A DNA stretch of 37,356 bases from Geobacter sp. UBA5735 (GCA_002419385.1 DIFZ01000023.1:1-37356); one strand, 5' to 3'. Numbered from the stretch's first letter, positions 25,804 to 33,670 are shown. Numbers and translations: made by a program. Notes: a model not told the origin generated them from the letters alone.

Positions 25804-28086
25804 TCAGATCGCCGTCATTTCCTTGATCAGTTTGACAGTCTGTTTGGCTGCGTCATCAGGCTTTGTCGCCTGTTTGGATATGCCGCACACCACCTTGACG
25901 ATGTTGTGGTCGACCTTCTTCTCTGTCCATACTTTTGCCTTGGGAGCAGCGATATAGACTGAGAAGGCGTTCTGGCCGGTGCCCGGGCGCTCGCCGATGA
26001 TGTGGACTATGGCTTTGGACTTGTTGGGGTCTCCGTTGGCGAACAGTATGTCGCCGACCATGTAGCCTGCGCGCACGCGGCCGCTGTTGATGATGATGTT
26101 TTTCTTGTCAACGGTCATGCCGGCAGCCTGAAGCTCCTTTCGCAATATCGAGATATAGGGCAGTACATGATCAGGATCCATGATCGAGTTGGCGTTCAAA
26201 CCGTCGGATATGACGATCTGCACATCCGGGGCCTTGCCCTGCCAGGCATCGCGCAGCTTCTGCAGGGTTGCCACTGACTGCTCGCTCAATTTTTCACCGG
26301 TGTCGGGATGAACGATGTAGTTTTCGCGATCCTTGGACAGGGTGGCGAGCTGGACCGAATCGGGAACGCTCTTGATGAAAGCGGGGGTGAACTCCGCCCA
26401 GATGGCCTTTTTCGCGTCAGCGTAGAGTTCCCGTATCTTCTTGTCGAGTGTCGGATTCAGATCCCATATGTTCTTGCCGTAGCCAGAGGCCAAGGGCACT
26501 TTGTTTCCGGTCTTGAGCCAGGTATTGTGGATTGAGTCAAACTTCTGTTTACCTTCAGCCATAATGGCCTGCTGCGGGCGATTGTCGCCCCGGGCTTTGC
26601 AGTACTGGTAATAGACCCAGACTGGATCGCCGAAATGTTTCGTCGGTTTGCCGTTCTTGTCGATGACCTGGATGCTTTTGAAAAATGCCCACATGGCATC
26701 GTTTATCTTGTAGCCGAATTTGTTGCGGATGCGCACGTGGTCCTGATACGCGGTGGTCAGGTAGCTCAGCATCGGGTCGTTCTTGGTCGGCAGCGCCATG
26801 AGATAGGCGGGATTTGCCGGCATGATCTGGTCGATGCACCAGTCAAGGTCATCAAGGCTTACGGACATGTGCAAGGTGGAGCAGATGTCGAGACCGGCAG
26901 TGAGACCCTGCAGCTTGCCCATCAGGATGTCTTCCAGGGTGCAGCGGACCAGTTGCTCCCTGGTCCTGAATACTTCCGGTCCGATAAAGCCGGCGACGTC
27001 ATTGAAATGAGAATAGGCGCCTTTTGGCTGCACTTCAGCAAGTATCTTGGCCAACCCGCGGGCAAACCCGTATTTGCGGGATTCGAGCACCACCATGTCG
27101 ACGCCTTCAGCGCCGCCGTTGGTGAAGTCAGAGCCCTGGCCGGTCTCGTAATACAACCCGTATTGCTGCCCTGCCCGGGATTTTGCATGGTCGACCATTT
27201 TATCAACGGTCACGTCGAAGGTCTTGTTTGCCGTATCAGTTCCTGCCAGGCTCTGGAACATCATGTCAATCAGTTCCGGCTTCTCGTTGAATATTTCTCT
27301 TTGAACGTCAACGTGAGCCAGGACGCACCAGGGAATGGTCCCCTTCAATTTGAACGAATCGACAACACTCTTGAGGGCTGCCTCTACTCGTGCAGTTTGT
27401 TCTTTTGTCCCGTCCACCGGGTTGGTCCCGATTACCAGGTCGCCGACAGCGTATGAGAATGCGCTGAATACCTGCCACTGGATTTCTTCAGGATCATCGG
27501 TGGGGGAGTTCGGTTGAATGCGCGCGCTCAGGTAGCCTTTGGCGCCGATCTTCGTTCCGGGGAGGGGATTGAAGATCTTCTTGTTGACCGAGATCAGGTC
27601 CTGGTTGCTCATGAGCTTGGGCAGGCAGCCCACCACTTCGCTGTTCATGCCGAACATGACGGCCTTGATTTCCGCTTCCGACTTGGTCAGCAGGAAGGAT
27701 TTCATCTTGCCCATGGTCCAGTCTTTGATCTTGTTGTACTGGGCAGGGTCGGTCGACTTGGCGATAAACTTGTAAAGATCGTCGTTGAGCAGCGGGTGAT
27801 CGGTGATGTCCTTGATTTTGGTATTGGCCAGGAGCTTGCGGGCGTTTTCCCTGCTGGCATTGTTGTCGGCAGCAACGCCGATGGTCTGGTCGCCCTCCTT
27901 GAAGGCATTCGACGCACCGATGACTTGTTGATACAGTGTCTGGTCAAAGGAACCTTTCACTCGTTGAATATATTTGAAGACATCCTCTCCGGGTTTGACA
28001 TCTTTGATGGCAATGGCTCCGCTTTCGGTGCTGAAAGCCAGAAAACCAAAGCAAAGCATTGCCGCAAGCAACATGATCCGTTTCAT
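25804..28086 (-). CDS. exported EutB-EutC fusion, cobalamin-dependent ethanolamine ammonia-lyase
   Basis: A 760-residue protein with a Sec-type signal peptide (MLLAAMLCFGFLAFSTESGA; no twin Arg). Residues about 35-480 are EutB-like: KLMSNQDLI, SARIQPNSPTDDPE, IGTNPVDGT, CVLAHVDVQ, YYETGQGSDF, GFIGPEVF, LEDILMGKLQGLTAGLDIC. Residues matching the E. coli EutB substrate contacts R160, Q162, N193, E287 and D362 are present as R189, Q191, N222, E335 and D400. After a linker with the GYGKNIWDLNP motif, residues about 620-755 are EutC-like: DVQIVISDGLNANS, SGRVRAGYMVGD, IIGERPGTGQ. Ethanolamine ammonia-lyase splits ethanolamine to acetaldehyde and ammonia using adenosylcobalamin and is normally a cytosolic two-subunit enzyme. 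Fusion plus export is very unusual. It lies 50 bp behind the barrel gene and ends at a strong terminator. Confidence 0.9.
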   Translation of the reverse strand: MKRIMLLAAMLCFGFLAFSTESGAIAIKDVKPGEDVFKYIQRVKGSFDQTLYQQVIGASNAFKEGDQTIGVAADNNASRENARKLLANTKIKDITDHPLLNDDLYKFIAKSTDPAQYNKIKDWTMGKMKSFLLTKSEAEIKAVMFGMNSEVVGCLPKLMSNQDLISVNKKIFNPLPGTKIGAKGYLSARIQPNSPTDDPEEIQWQVFSAFSYAVGDLVIGTNPVDGTKEQTARVEAALKSVVDSFKLKGTIPWCVLAHVDVQREIFNEKPELIDMMFQSLAGTDTANKTFDVTVDKMVDHAKSRAGQQYGLYYETGQGSDFTNGGAEGVDMVVLESRKYGFARGLAKILAEVQPKGAYSHFNDVAGFIGPEVFRTREQLVRCTLEDILMGKLQGLTAGLDICSTLHMSVSLDDLDWCIDQIMPANPAYLMALPTKNDPMLSYLTTAYQDHVRIRNKFGYKINDAMWAFFKSIQVIDKNGKPTKHFGDPVWVYYQYCKARGDNRPQQAIMAEGKQKFDSIHNTWLKTGNKVPLASGYGKNIWDLNPTLDKKIRELYADAKKAIWAEFTPAFIKSVPDSVQLATLSKDRENYIVHPDTGEKLSEQSVATLQKLRDAWQGKAPDVQIVISDGLNANSIMDPDHVLPYISILRKELQAAGMTVDKKNIIINSGRVRAGYMVGDILFANGDPNKSKAIVHIIGERPGTGQNAFSVYIAAPKAKVWTEKKVDHNIVKVVCGISKQATKPDDAAKQTVKLIKEMTAI

Positions 28087-28136
28087 ACTTTGGGTCCTCC
28101 CTCATCGGTTGATGTGGTGCTGCACCTCACCTTCAG

Positions 28137-28940
28137 CTAAAGTGACAAGTCAAGGATGATCCCCCCGTAGACAAAGGTGTCGCGGTTGCCGCCCCAACTG
28201 GCGTGACTGATTCTTTCTGCCGCTTCTCCACTGAGGGGAAACGAGACCTGTACCTTCGGAATGATCGAAAGGTGGTTGTTCAGGGGGATCTTCAGGCCGG
28301 CCGATATGTTGCCGTCATGCAAGTTGCTGAAACTTTCATCGGATTGATCGATCATATAGCTGACCGATCCCGCCAGATCCAGCGACCAGTTCTTGTAAAC
28401 GGCAAAACTGTGTGATATTCCAAGGCTGAAGTACCAGGCCTGTCCGATCTCTATTTCATTGTAGATACTGAGTGTGGGTTTGAGCAGGGTGTCCAGGCCG
28501 AGGGTCGTAAAGAGTTCCTGGTTCTGGCCCGGCGAGTAGGCGTAAAGGATCCATCCCAAGGAATAGTTCAGTTTCCAGGGCTTGTACGAATTGCTGTAGG
28601 AAAGTGTCACGTCTGCTTCCTGTAACCTGAAATCATGACCGTCCCCTTCGAAATTGGTGTCCACATCGGCCCATAGATTTACGGCAAACCCCTTGTAGCC
28701 GACGGTCATCGTCGGAAAGACGACCAGGCTGTCCCTGCTCAGCTCGTATCCGCGCCAGATGTACTGGCTGTAGAATGATACGTTGAGGTTGGCGTAAAGG
28801 TCCTCAGGTATCACTTTCCCGGCAGGTTGCGCTGCTGTGGCCTGCACGGCAGGTTCCTCTTGCGCTTGGGAATACGTTGCCATGCCCATTCCAATGACGA
28901 CAAGCAAGCTCAATAACAGTGTCTTCAAAGATGCCTTCAT
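28137..28940 (-). CDS. outer-membrane beta-barrel protein (TIGR02001-like)
   Basis: A 267-residue protein with a signal peptide ending near SQAQ and a strong ribosome-binding site (GAGGAGGG). The mature region opens with LNVSFYSQYIWRGYELSRDSLVVFPTMTVGYKGFAVNLWADVD, the SQY-x-WRG signature of a family of conserved proteobacterial barrels of about 250 residues, and continues with regular strands to the C-terminal YGGIILDLSL, which fits a barrel insertion signal. No substrate is known. It is encoded between the PotD-like binding protein and the exported lyase, so a role in admitting amine or corrinoid is possible but unproven. Confidence 0.82.
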   Translation of the reverse strand: MKASLKTLLLSLLVVIGMGMATYSQAQEEPAVQATAAQPAGKVIPEDLYANLNVSFYSQYIWRGYELSRDSLVVFPTMTVGYKGFAVNLWADVDTNFEGDGHDFRLQEADVTLSYSNSYKPWKLNYSLGWILYAYSPGQNQELFTTLGLDTLLKPTLSIYNEIEIGQAWYFSLGISHSFAVYKNWSLDLAGSVSYMIDQSDESFSNLHDGNISAGLKIPLNNHLSIIPKVQVSFPLSGEAAERISHASWGGNRDTFVYGGIILDLSL

Positions 28941-29109
28941 GGTGCCCTCCTCTGGTGCTTCGAATGTAGTTTTTTTCTCCCTGCGTCAAAACTCCCTCAT
29001 TCTCCCTGACCTGATATCATGGGCTGATCATGCGGCCGCTGCCGGTACTCTCCTTTTAGCCGGTTTTCCCCGTCCCGGGAAGGTCCGCCTGGATGCGTTC
29101 CGGTGAACC

Positions 29110-30210
29110 TCACTGCTGCCTCAGCTTTTTCGCCTCCTCCCACATTTCGCTGAAGGCTTTCTCGGTTTTTTCATTCATGACCTGCCAGATGGCGACAGTT
29201 TTGAAATAATCGTTGTTACCCACGTTGAAGAGAATCTTCTCTTCCGCTGTCACGAGGTCGCCCACATTGTCCACGACCGGCGAGACACCCTGCTGCTTGA
29301 CAACGGCTGCCTGGTAGGCGGGGGACAGGTGCAGGTTGATCCACTCTTCGCACAGCTTTTTCTTCATGCCTTTCGCGGCATGGGTGATGCACCAGTAGTC
29401 GATCCAGGCGCTGCCGCCTTCTTTCGGGGTGGCCAGTTTCCAGCTGCCGCCCTTCAGGTTTGCCTTGACCACCGCAAAGCCCCAGGTGGTCGCCAGTGAC
29501 AGTTGGGGGAATTCATCCGCATTGGCTTCACCGTCCCAGAGGCTCTTTGCACCCTTTACCAGTTCATTCAGCTTTGGCTGGATCCTGGTGCGGTCAAGCC
29601 GGTCGATGTTGAAGAGATCTTCGTAGTTGTAGCCGAGGGAGAGGGCCGTTATCCAGATGTTGACCTTGTGGAAGTTGTTGTTGATGGTGTATTTGCCGGC
29701 ATACTGCGGATCCCAGAAGATGTTCCAGCTTGCCGGGGCTTCCTTGACGGCAGCGGTATTGTAAGCCAGTCCGTAGGGGCCGCAGTTATAGGGGAGCCCG
29801 TACCGTTTTTTTCCCACCATGAGGGACTTGTCCGCTTTGAAGAACGGCAGCATATGGCCGGCATTGGGGATGTTCTTCATGTCAAGGGGCGCCAGCAGCA
29901 CGCTGCCTGTTCTGAAAAAATGGAACCGGGCCGCTTTGGCCATGTCGGCAGGGGGTGATATGAGGTCTGCTGTGCCGTTCTTGGCGGCATTGTAAAAATC
30001 CTCCTGGCCCGTTGCGTAGGAGGGTTTCACTTCCACATCAATTTTGTATTTCTTTTTCACCATTTTCGTGAAGTCATCAACGAACGCCTTGTCTGCATAG
30101 CCTTCCCAGCACATGATGTTGATTGTCATTTTTGCAGCCATCGCTGTCCCCGTACCGGCAATTACAACGAAGGCCATCAGGATGCTGATGCAGAGAGTCA
30201 TTTTCTTCAT
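29110..30210 (-). CDS. PotD/PotF-like periplasmic solute-binding protein, no cognate ABC genes nearby
   Basis: The protein has 366 residues from the ATG at 30210, chosen for the strong AAGGAGGAG and the signal peptide (LCISILMAFVVIAGTGTAMA) just after it. The mature part starts KMTINIMCWEGYAD, the usual opening of spermidine/putrescine-type binding proteins, and continues with YATGQEDFYNAAKNGTADLISPP, a ligand-loop region YGLPYNCGPYGLAYNTAAVKEAPASW and a hinge WGFAVVKANLKGGSW. Such proteins bind polyamines and other small cations, so ethanolamine is a plausible ligand, but I cannot read specificity. No potABC-type permease genes accompany it. It is first in the run that leads to the exported lyase, behind a candidate promoter at 30387-30414. 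Confidence 0.87.
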   Translation of the reverse strand: MKKMTLCISILMAFVVIAGTGTAMAAKMTINIMCWEGYADKAFVDDFTKMVKKKYKIDVEVKPSYATGQEDFYNAAKNGTADLISPPADMAKAARFHFFRTGSVLLAPLDMKNIPNAGHMLPFFKADKSLMVGKKRYGLPYNCGPYGLAYNTAAVKEAPASWNIFWDPQYAGKYTINNNFHKVNIWITALSLGYNYEDLFNIDRLDRTRIQPKLNELVKGAKSLWDGEANADEFPQLSLATTWGFAVVKANLKGGSWKLATPKEGGSAWIDYWCITHAAKGMKKKLCEEWINLHLSPAYQAAVVKQQGVSPVVDNVGDLVTAEEKILFNVGNNDYFKTVAIWQVMNEKTEKAFSEMWEEAKKLRQQ

Positions 30211-30386
30211 AGATTCTCCTCCTTTCCAATGACCGACTACTGATTGTATTCCTCCAGCGGGGAATGCCCGGCTGGTTCCATGATTCACTTTTCCGCAACC
30301 CGGTCGTGCAGCGCGGCAGCGGCAACAGCGGCCGCGCCGGAATGGTGCGATGATTGGTGAGCTTCACTGATGAGGGGTCAAAATCA

Positions 30387-30414
30387 ATTCTGTACCGCTA
30401 TTGAGAATTGTCAA
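30387..30414 (-). promoter_or_regulatory. candidate sigma-70 promoter for the binding protein/barrel/lyase run
   Basis: On the minus strand a perfect TTGACA (30409-30414) is followed, 16 bp later, by CAGAAT (30387-30392; 4 of 6 matches to TATAAT). AT-rich sequence lies just upstream. The 5' leader to the ATG at 30210 would be about 170 nt. Confidence 0.5.
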
Positions 30415-30542
30415 GAATCACAGCCGATGATTATTAATAAATAATCTGTCCATGCCGGGATATCGCCGACTCGAACAGGGCAGAACATGTGGAAAGCATT
30501 CCATGGGCGGCAGGCAAGAAGCGACTTACCAGGGCATTTGCA

Positions 30543-30556
30543 GTGGCAATTGCCAC
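30543..30556. promoter_or_regulatory. 14-bp perfect palindrome, possible operator
   Basis: GTGGCAATTGCCAC is a perfect palindrome located between the two divergent candidate promoters, 46 bp before the plus-strand -35 element and about 130 bp before the minus-strand -35. It fits a dimeric regulator site. No regulator gene is adjacent. Confidence 0.4.
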
Positions 30557-30601
30557 GTGTATCTGACCAATGTCTATGACCTGAGGACGGGAAGTCTTGG
30601 A

Positions 30602-30629
30602 TTGTTTAATTTCTTCTTTAGGGCATAAA
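30602..30629 (+). promoter_or_regulatory. candidate sigma-70 promoter for the Lys-rich protein and recQ
   Basis: TTGTTT (30602-30607) and CATAAA (30624-30629) are separated by 16 bp, about 70 bp before the ATG at 30699. The match is moderate. Confidence 0.4.
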
Positions 30630-30698
30630 GTGGTATTCTGTAGCCTGCGTTTCGGGAATTGATTCGCAGTACAGCAGCAAAGATAAGGAGACGAAAGT

Positions 30699-30815
30699 AT
30701 GAGCAAGGGCCAGGACAGCAAGAAGACCTCCAAAAAAGAACCTGCCAAAACTCCGAAGGAAAAAAAGGCCGAAAAAAAGATCAAAAAGGCCGACCGTGCA
30801 GCAAAGGGGAAATAA
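30699..30815 (+). CDS. 38-residue Lys-rich basic protein
   Basis: A short frame begins at the ATG at 30699 behind AAGGAG at good spacing and ends at TAA 30815. The product has 38 residues, of which 17 are Lys, with Ala, Glu and Pro (opening MSKGQDSKKTSKKEPAKTP), and no hydrophobic segment. It resembles the Lys/Ala/Pro-rich tails of histone H1-like proteins and would bind nucleic acid by charge, but this is inference. It ends 9 bp before recQ, suggesting co-transcription. Confidence 0.65.
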   Translation: MSKGQDSKKTSKKEPAKTPKEKKAEKKIKKADRAAKGK

Positions 30816-30824
30816 AGGTCTGAC

Positions 30825-32666
30825 ATGACGGATACTGCAATGAGTCAATACGGAACCCCGCGGGAAACCCTTCGCCGGGTGTTCGGCTATCCGGCCTTCC
30901 GCCCCTATCAGGAGGAGATCATCGATGCCATCATACGGGGTGAAGATGCGTTCGTGCTGATGCCGACCGGAGGCGGCAAGTCCCTCTGTTATCAAATCCC
31001 TGCGCTGCACCGGCCTGGGGTGGGGATTGTTGTTTCACCGCTCATCTCGTTAATGAAGGACCAGGTGGATGCGTTGCGCGCCAATGGCGTGGCGGCTGCC
31101 TTCTACAACTCTTCCCTGGGGGAAAAGGATTCCCGCCGGGTGTTGGCTGAGCTCCATAACGGCCGGCTCGATCTCCTCTATGTGGCTCCGGAGCGGCTGA
31201 TGGGCGAGGGGTTCGTGGAACGGCTGGCGGAACTGGAGATCGCCCTGTTCGCCATTGACGAGGCCCATTGCATCTCCCAGTGGGGGCATGACTTCCGTCC
31301 CGAGTATGTGCAGCTCGGCCGGTTGCGCCGCTTTTTCCCGAAGGTGCCGGTCATTGCACTTACCGCCACCGCCGATTCACAGACCAGGGACGACATCCTG
31401 CAGCGTCTCGAAATTTCGCGGTCCGCCTGCCGTGTCACCGGCTTCGACCGGCCCAATATCCGTTACACTGTGGAAGATAAACAGAAACCGTTCGTCCAGC
31501 TGCTCAATTTCATCCGCTCCCGCGAACACTATGATGCCGGCATTGTCTATGCCCTGAGCAGGAAACGGGTTGAGGAGGTGGCTGCCCGCCTCGCTGCCGA
31601 GGGTTTTTCGGCCGCACCCTACCATGCAGGCCTGCCAGACCGGGAGCGGGAGCGGGTCCAGGAAGCGTTCCAGCGCGACGACCTGCAGGTGGTGGTGGCC
31701 ACGGTCGCCTTCGGCATGGGGATTGATAAGCCGAACATCCGTTTTGTCGTCCACTATGACCTGCCGAAGAACATCGAGAGTTATTACCAGGAAACAGGCA
31801 GGGCCGGACGGGACGATCTTCCGGCCGAAGCCTTGCTGCTGTTCGGCTACGGCGACATTGCCATCGCCCGGGGCCTCATTGAGAACGGCGGCAATCCCGA
31901 GCAGAACCGCATCGAGCTGCACAAGCTGAACGCCATGGTCGGCTTCGCCGAAGCCCGGACCTGCCGACGCCGGGTCCTGCTGGGCTATTTCAGCGAGACG
32001 CCGGCCTGCGATTGCGGAAACTGCGACATCTGCCTGAATCCACCGGAGCGCTACGACGCCACCGAGGATGCGCGCAAGGCTCTCTCCTGCGTCTACCGGG
32101 TCGGGCAGCGGTTCGGTATGGGGCATGTCATCGATGTGTTGCGCGGCTCCCGCAACGAACGGGTCCGCAAACACGGCCACGACCGCCTCTCCACCTACGG
32201 CATCGGCTCGGCCCTCGGCCAGGACGAATGGGGGAGCATCATCCGCCAACTGGTACATCTTGGATACCTGGAGCAGGACCTGGCCAGCTATGCGGTGCTG
32301 CGGCTCACCGAAGCAGCCCGGCCCGTGTTGCGCGGTGAACTGACTCTCACCCTTGCCAGGCCGCGTATCAGGCCGGTCGCAGCGAAAAAGGGGAAGAAGG
32401 GGAAACAGACGGTGCTCGGCGGACAGGGAAAAAATGACGGCCTGTTCCAGGAGCTGCGTGCCCTGCGCAAAAAGATAGCCCTGCGGGAGGGGGTCCCTCC
32501 CTTTGTTGTTTTCGGTGACACGACCCTCACAGAGATGGCCTCACGTCGTCCGAAAGACGCCGAGGAACTGCTGCGCATCAGCGGGGTGGGGCAGCACAAG
32601 CTGGGTAAGTACGGGGCTGAGTTTCTGCGTGTCATCGCCGGGTTTGTCCAACTGCCGGAAGATTGA
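30825..32666 (+). CDS. recQ: ATP-dependent DNA helicase RecQ
   Basis: A 613-residue protein of typical RecQ length. Helicase motifs: Gln motif region FRPYQEEII, Walker A PTGGGKS (47-53), DEAH at 145-148 followed by CISQWGHDFRPEY, VIALTATAD, IVYALSRKRVEEVA and the motif VI region YYQETGRAGRDDLPAEA. A zinc-binding RQC element follows (CRRRVLLGYFSE, then CDCGNCDIC), then a winged helix (LGYLEQDLASYAVLRLTEAARPVLRG) and a C-terminal HRDC domain (LRALRKKIALREGVPPFVVFGDTTLTEMA). RecQ unwinds DNA 3' to 5' in recombination and replication-fork repair. The ATG at 30825 has AAAGG upstream; Met 6 (30840) is an alternative. It is the most confidently named gene here. Confidence 0.97.
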   Translation: MTDTAMSQYGTPRETLRRVFGYPAFRPYQEEIIDAIIRGEDAFVLMPTGGGKSLCYQIPALHRPGVGIVVSPLISLMKDQVDALRANGVAAAFYNSSLGEKDSRRVLAELHNGRLDLLYVAPERLMGEGFVERLAELEIALFAIDEAHCISQWGHDFRPEYVQLGRLRRFFPKVPVIALTATADSQTRDDILQRLEISRSACRVTGFDRPNIRYTVEDKQKPFVQLLNFIRSREHYDAGIVYALSRKRVEEVAARLAAEGFSAAPYHAGLPDRERERVQEAFQRDDLQVVVATVAFGMGIDKPNIRFVVHYDLPKNIESYYQETGRAGRDDLPAEALLLFGYGDIAIARGLIENGGNPEQNRIELHKLNAMVGFAEARTCRRRVLLGYFSETPACDCGNCDICLNPPERYDATEDARKALSCVYRVGQRFGMGHVIDVLRGSRNERVRKHGHDRLSTYGIGSALGQDEWGSIIRQLVHLGYLEQDLASYAVLRLTEAARPVLRGELTLTLARPRIRPVAAKKGKKGKQTVLGGQGKNDGLFQELRALRKKIALREGVPPFVVFGDTTLTEMASRRPKDAEELLRISGVGQHKLGKYGAEFLRVIAGFVQLPED

Positions 32667-32720
32667 CTGAAAGGGGGTAGGTCAAGAGACGTTAGATCCC
32701 GATGGGGAGATCTGTAATCG

Positions 32721-32960
32721 GGGCTTGGGCATGCCGTCAATCGTAAACGGATCAGCCGCCTGCTGCAGCAGATGGGGTTGTCGGTTATTTGCCAGAAACC
32801 GAACACCTCAAAGCCGCATCCGCAGCACAAGGTCTATCCGTACCTTTTGCGCGCCCTGACCATCGACCGACCCAACCAGGTCTGGTGCGCCGATATCAGC
32901 TATATTCCCCTGCGGCTGGACTCTCTCACTGGCGGCATGACTACAACCAGCTATCCACCC
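32721..32960 (+). pseudogene. remnant of an IS3-family transposase (OrfB)
   Basis: Without a proper start, the frame from 32721 reads GHAVNRKRISRLLQQMGL, then HKVYPYLLRALTIDRPNQVWCADISYIPL up to 32912, which is the conserved region leading to the first catalytic Asp of the DDE domain in IS3-family OrfB. After that the frame is lost; at about 32918 another frame gives LSHWRHDYNQ, like the C-terminal part of such transposases. An internal deletion of most of the catalytic domain, including the other acidic residues, explains this. No terminal inverted repeats are visible. It marks the junction between RecQ and an AT-rich segment with the TetR gene. Confidence 0.82.
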
Positions 32961-33013
32961 TATTCCCGCCGCCTACCTGTCCTACTAGCAGAGGCCACCT
33001 CTTAAAATCATAC

Positions 33014-33042
33014 TTGACAATTTAGATTGACCGGTCTAAGCT
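33014..33042 (+). promoter_or_regulatory. promoter of the TetR gene, predicted leaderless transcript
   Basis: A perfect TTGACA (33014-33019) and TAAGCT (33037-33042; weak) are separated by 17 bp. Transcription would begin about at the ATG at 33049, and no ribosome-binding site precedes that ATG, so the message would be leaderless. The operator fills the spacer. Confidence 0.5.
33023..33040 (+). promoter_or_regulatory. TetR operator copy 1
   Basis: TAGATTGACCGGTCTAAG, with a palindromic core GACCGGTC, lies between the -35 and -10 elements of the TetR gene. The same 18 bp occur in inverted orientation at 33677-33694 on the other side of the gene. GACCGGTC-type cores are known, as I recall, for NemR-like TetR regulators. 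Confidence 0.75.
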
Positions 33043-33048
33043 TGCTCC

Positions 33049-33648
33049 ATGAGAAGAAATCATAACAAAGAAACTATTATTCAAGCTGGACTAGAAATAA
33101 TTTTACAGCGAGGATTCAATGGGACGGGCGTTGAGGCGATATTGAAACGTGCAAATGTTCCTAGAGGTTCCTTTTATAACTTCTTTTCAAGTAAAGAAGA
33201 ATTCGGCTTAGCGATAATCGATGATTTTGCCGAACAATTGAATGACATTATGCAGACTGCTTTAGGGGACACTTCATTGGATCCTCTAAAGCGTATCAAA
33301 AATTGTTTTGAGAAATTCATAGAGATTGTAGAAACTAATAATTGCAACGGCGGATGCTTACTCGCCAATCTGAGCCTGGAAATGGCTGACACTTGTGAGA
33401 CCTTCAGGCATCGACTCGATGAAGCATGGCACCATATGGCCATGGCGTTCACTAGTGTTCTTCTTGAAGCACAGAAAGGAAAAACCATCTCTGCTGAATT
33501 GGACCCTGAAATGCTGGCTGAAAACTTGGTCTCATCATATGAAGGCGCCCTGCTTCGTGCAAAGGTAAAAAAATCTACTGAACCATTGAAGAATTTCGTC
33601 CATTTGTATTTCGATAATTTTTTGTCTCAAAGAAAAGAAGAAACCTGA
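33049..33648 (+). CDS. TetR-family transcriptional repressor (NemR/AcuR-like)
   Basis: A 199-residue protein. The N-terminal helix-turn-helix (residues about 8-50: TIIQAGLEIILQRGFNGTGVEAILKRANVPRGSFYNFFSSKEEFG) is a standard TetR DNA-binding domain. The C-terminal part contains NCNGGCLLANLSLEMADTCETFR, the Gly-Cys-Leu-rich helix pattern of regulators that sense electrophiles through Cys (NemR, AcuR groups). The gene is clearly richer in A+T than the flanking genes and follows an IS3 remnant, suggesting acquisition by transfer. Identical 18-bp operators flank it and overlap both its own promoter and that of the redox genes downstream, so it probably represses itself and them. No ribosome-binding site is visible. 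Confidence 0.92.
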   Translation: MRRNHNKETIIQAGLEIILQRGFNGTGVEAILKRANVPRGSFYNFFSSKEEFGLAIIDDFAEQLNDIMQTALGDTSLDPLKRIKNCFEKFIEIVETNNCNGGCLLANLSLEMADTCETFRHRLDEAWHHMAMAFTSVLLEAQKGKTISAELDPEMLAENLVSSYEGALLRAKVKKSTEPLKNFVHLYFDNFLSQRKEET

Positions 33649-33670
33649 ATCTGGGTATTTATTTTAACAA

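Larger units (their letters stand above)
30211..30698. other. divergent intergenic region (488 bp)
   Basis: This gap separates the minus-strand binding protein/lyase run from the plus-strand Lys-rich/RecQ pair. It holds one candidate promoter on each strand, an AT-rich patch near 30430-30450 that could act as an UP element for the minus-strand promoter, and a 14-bp palindrome at 30543. I see no gene or convincing riboswitch. Confidence 0.7.

Noticed and set aside
26635..27456. Plus-strand open frame of 273 codons opposite the lyase gene
   Set aside because: It overlaps the conserved EutB catalytic region on the other strand and shows no protein features of its own.
30480..30620. Possible cobalamin riboswitch on the minus strand (GCCACTG at 30541-30547)
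   Set aside because: The conserved GCCACTG is present, but the B12 box (AGCCAGGAGACCTGCC-like) and the other conserved blocks are missing at the expected spacing. The match lies within a plain palindrome.
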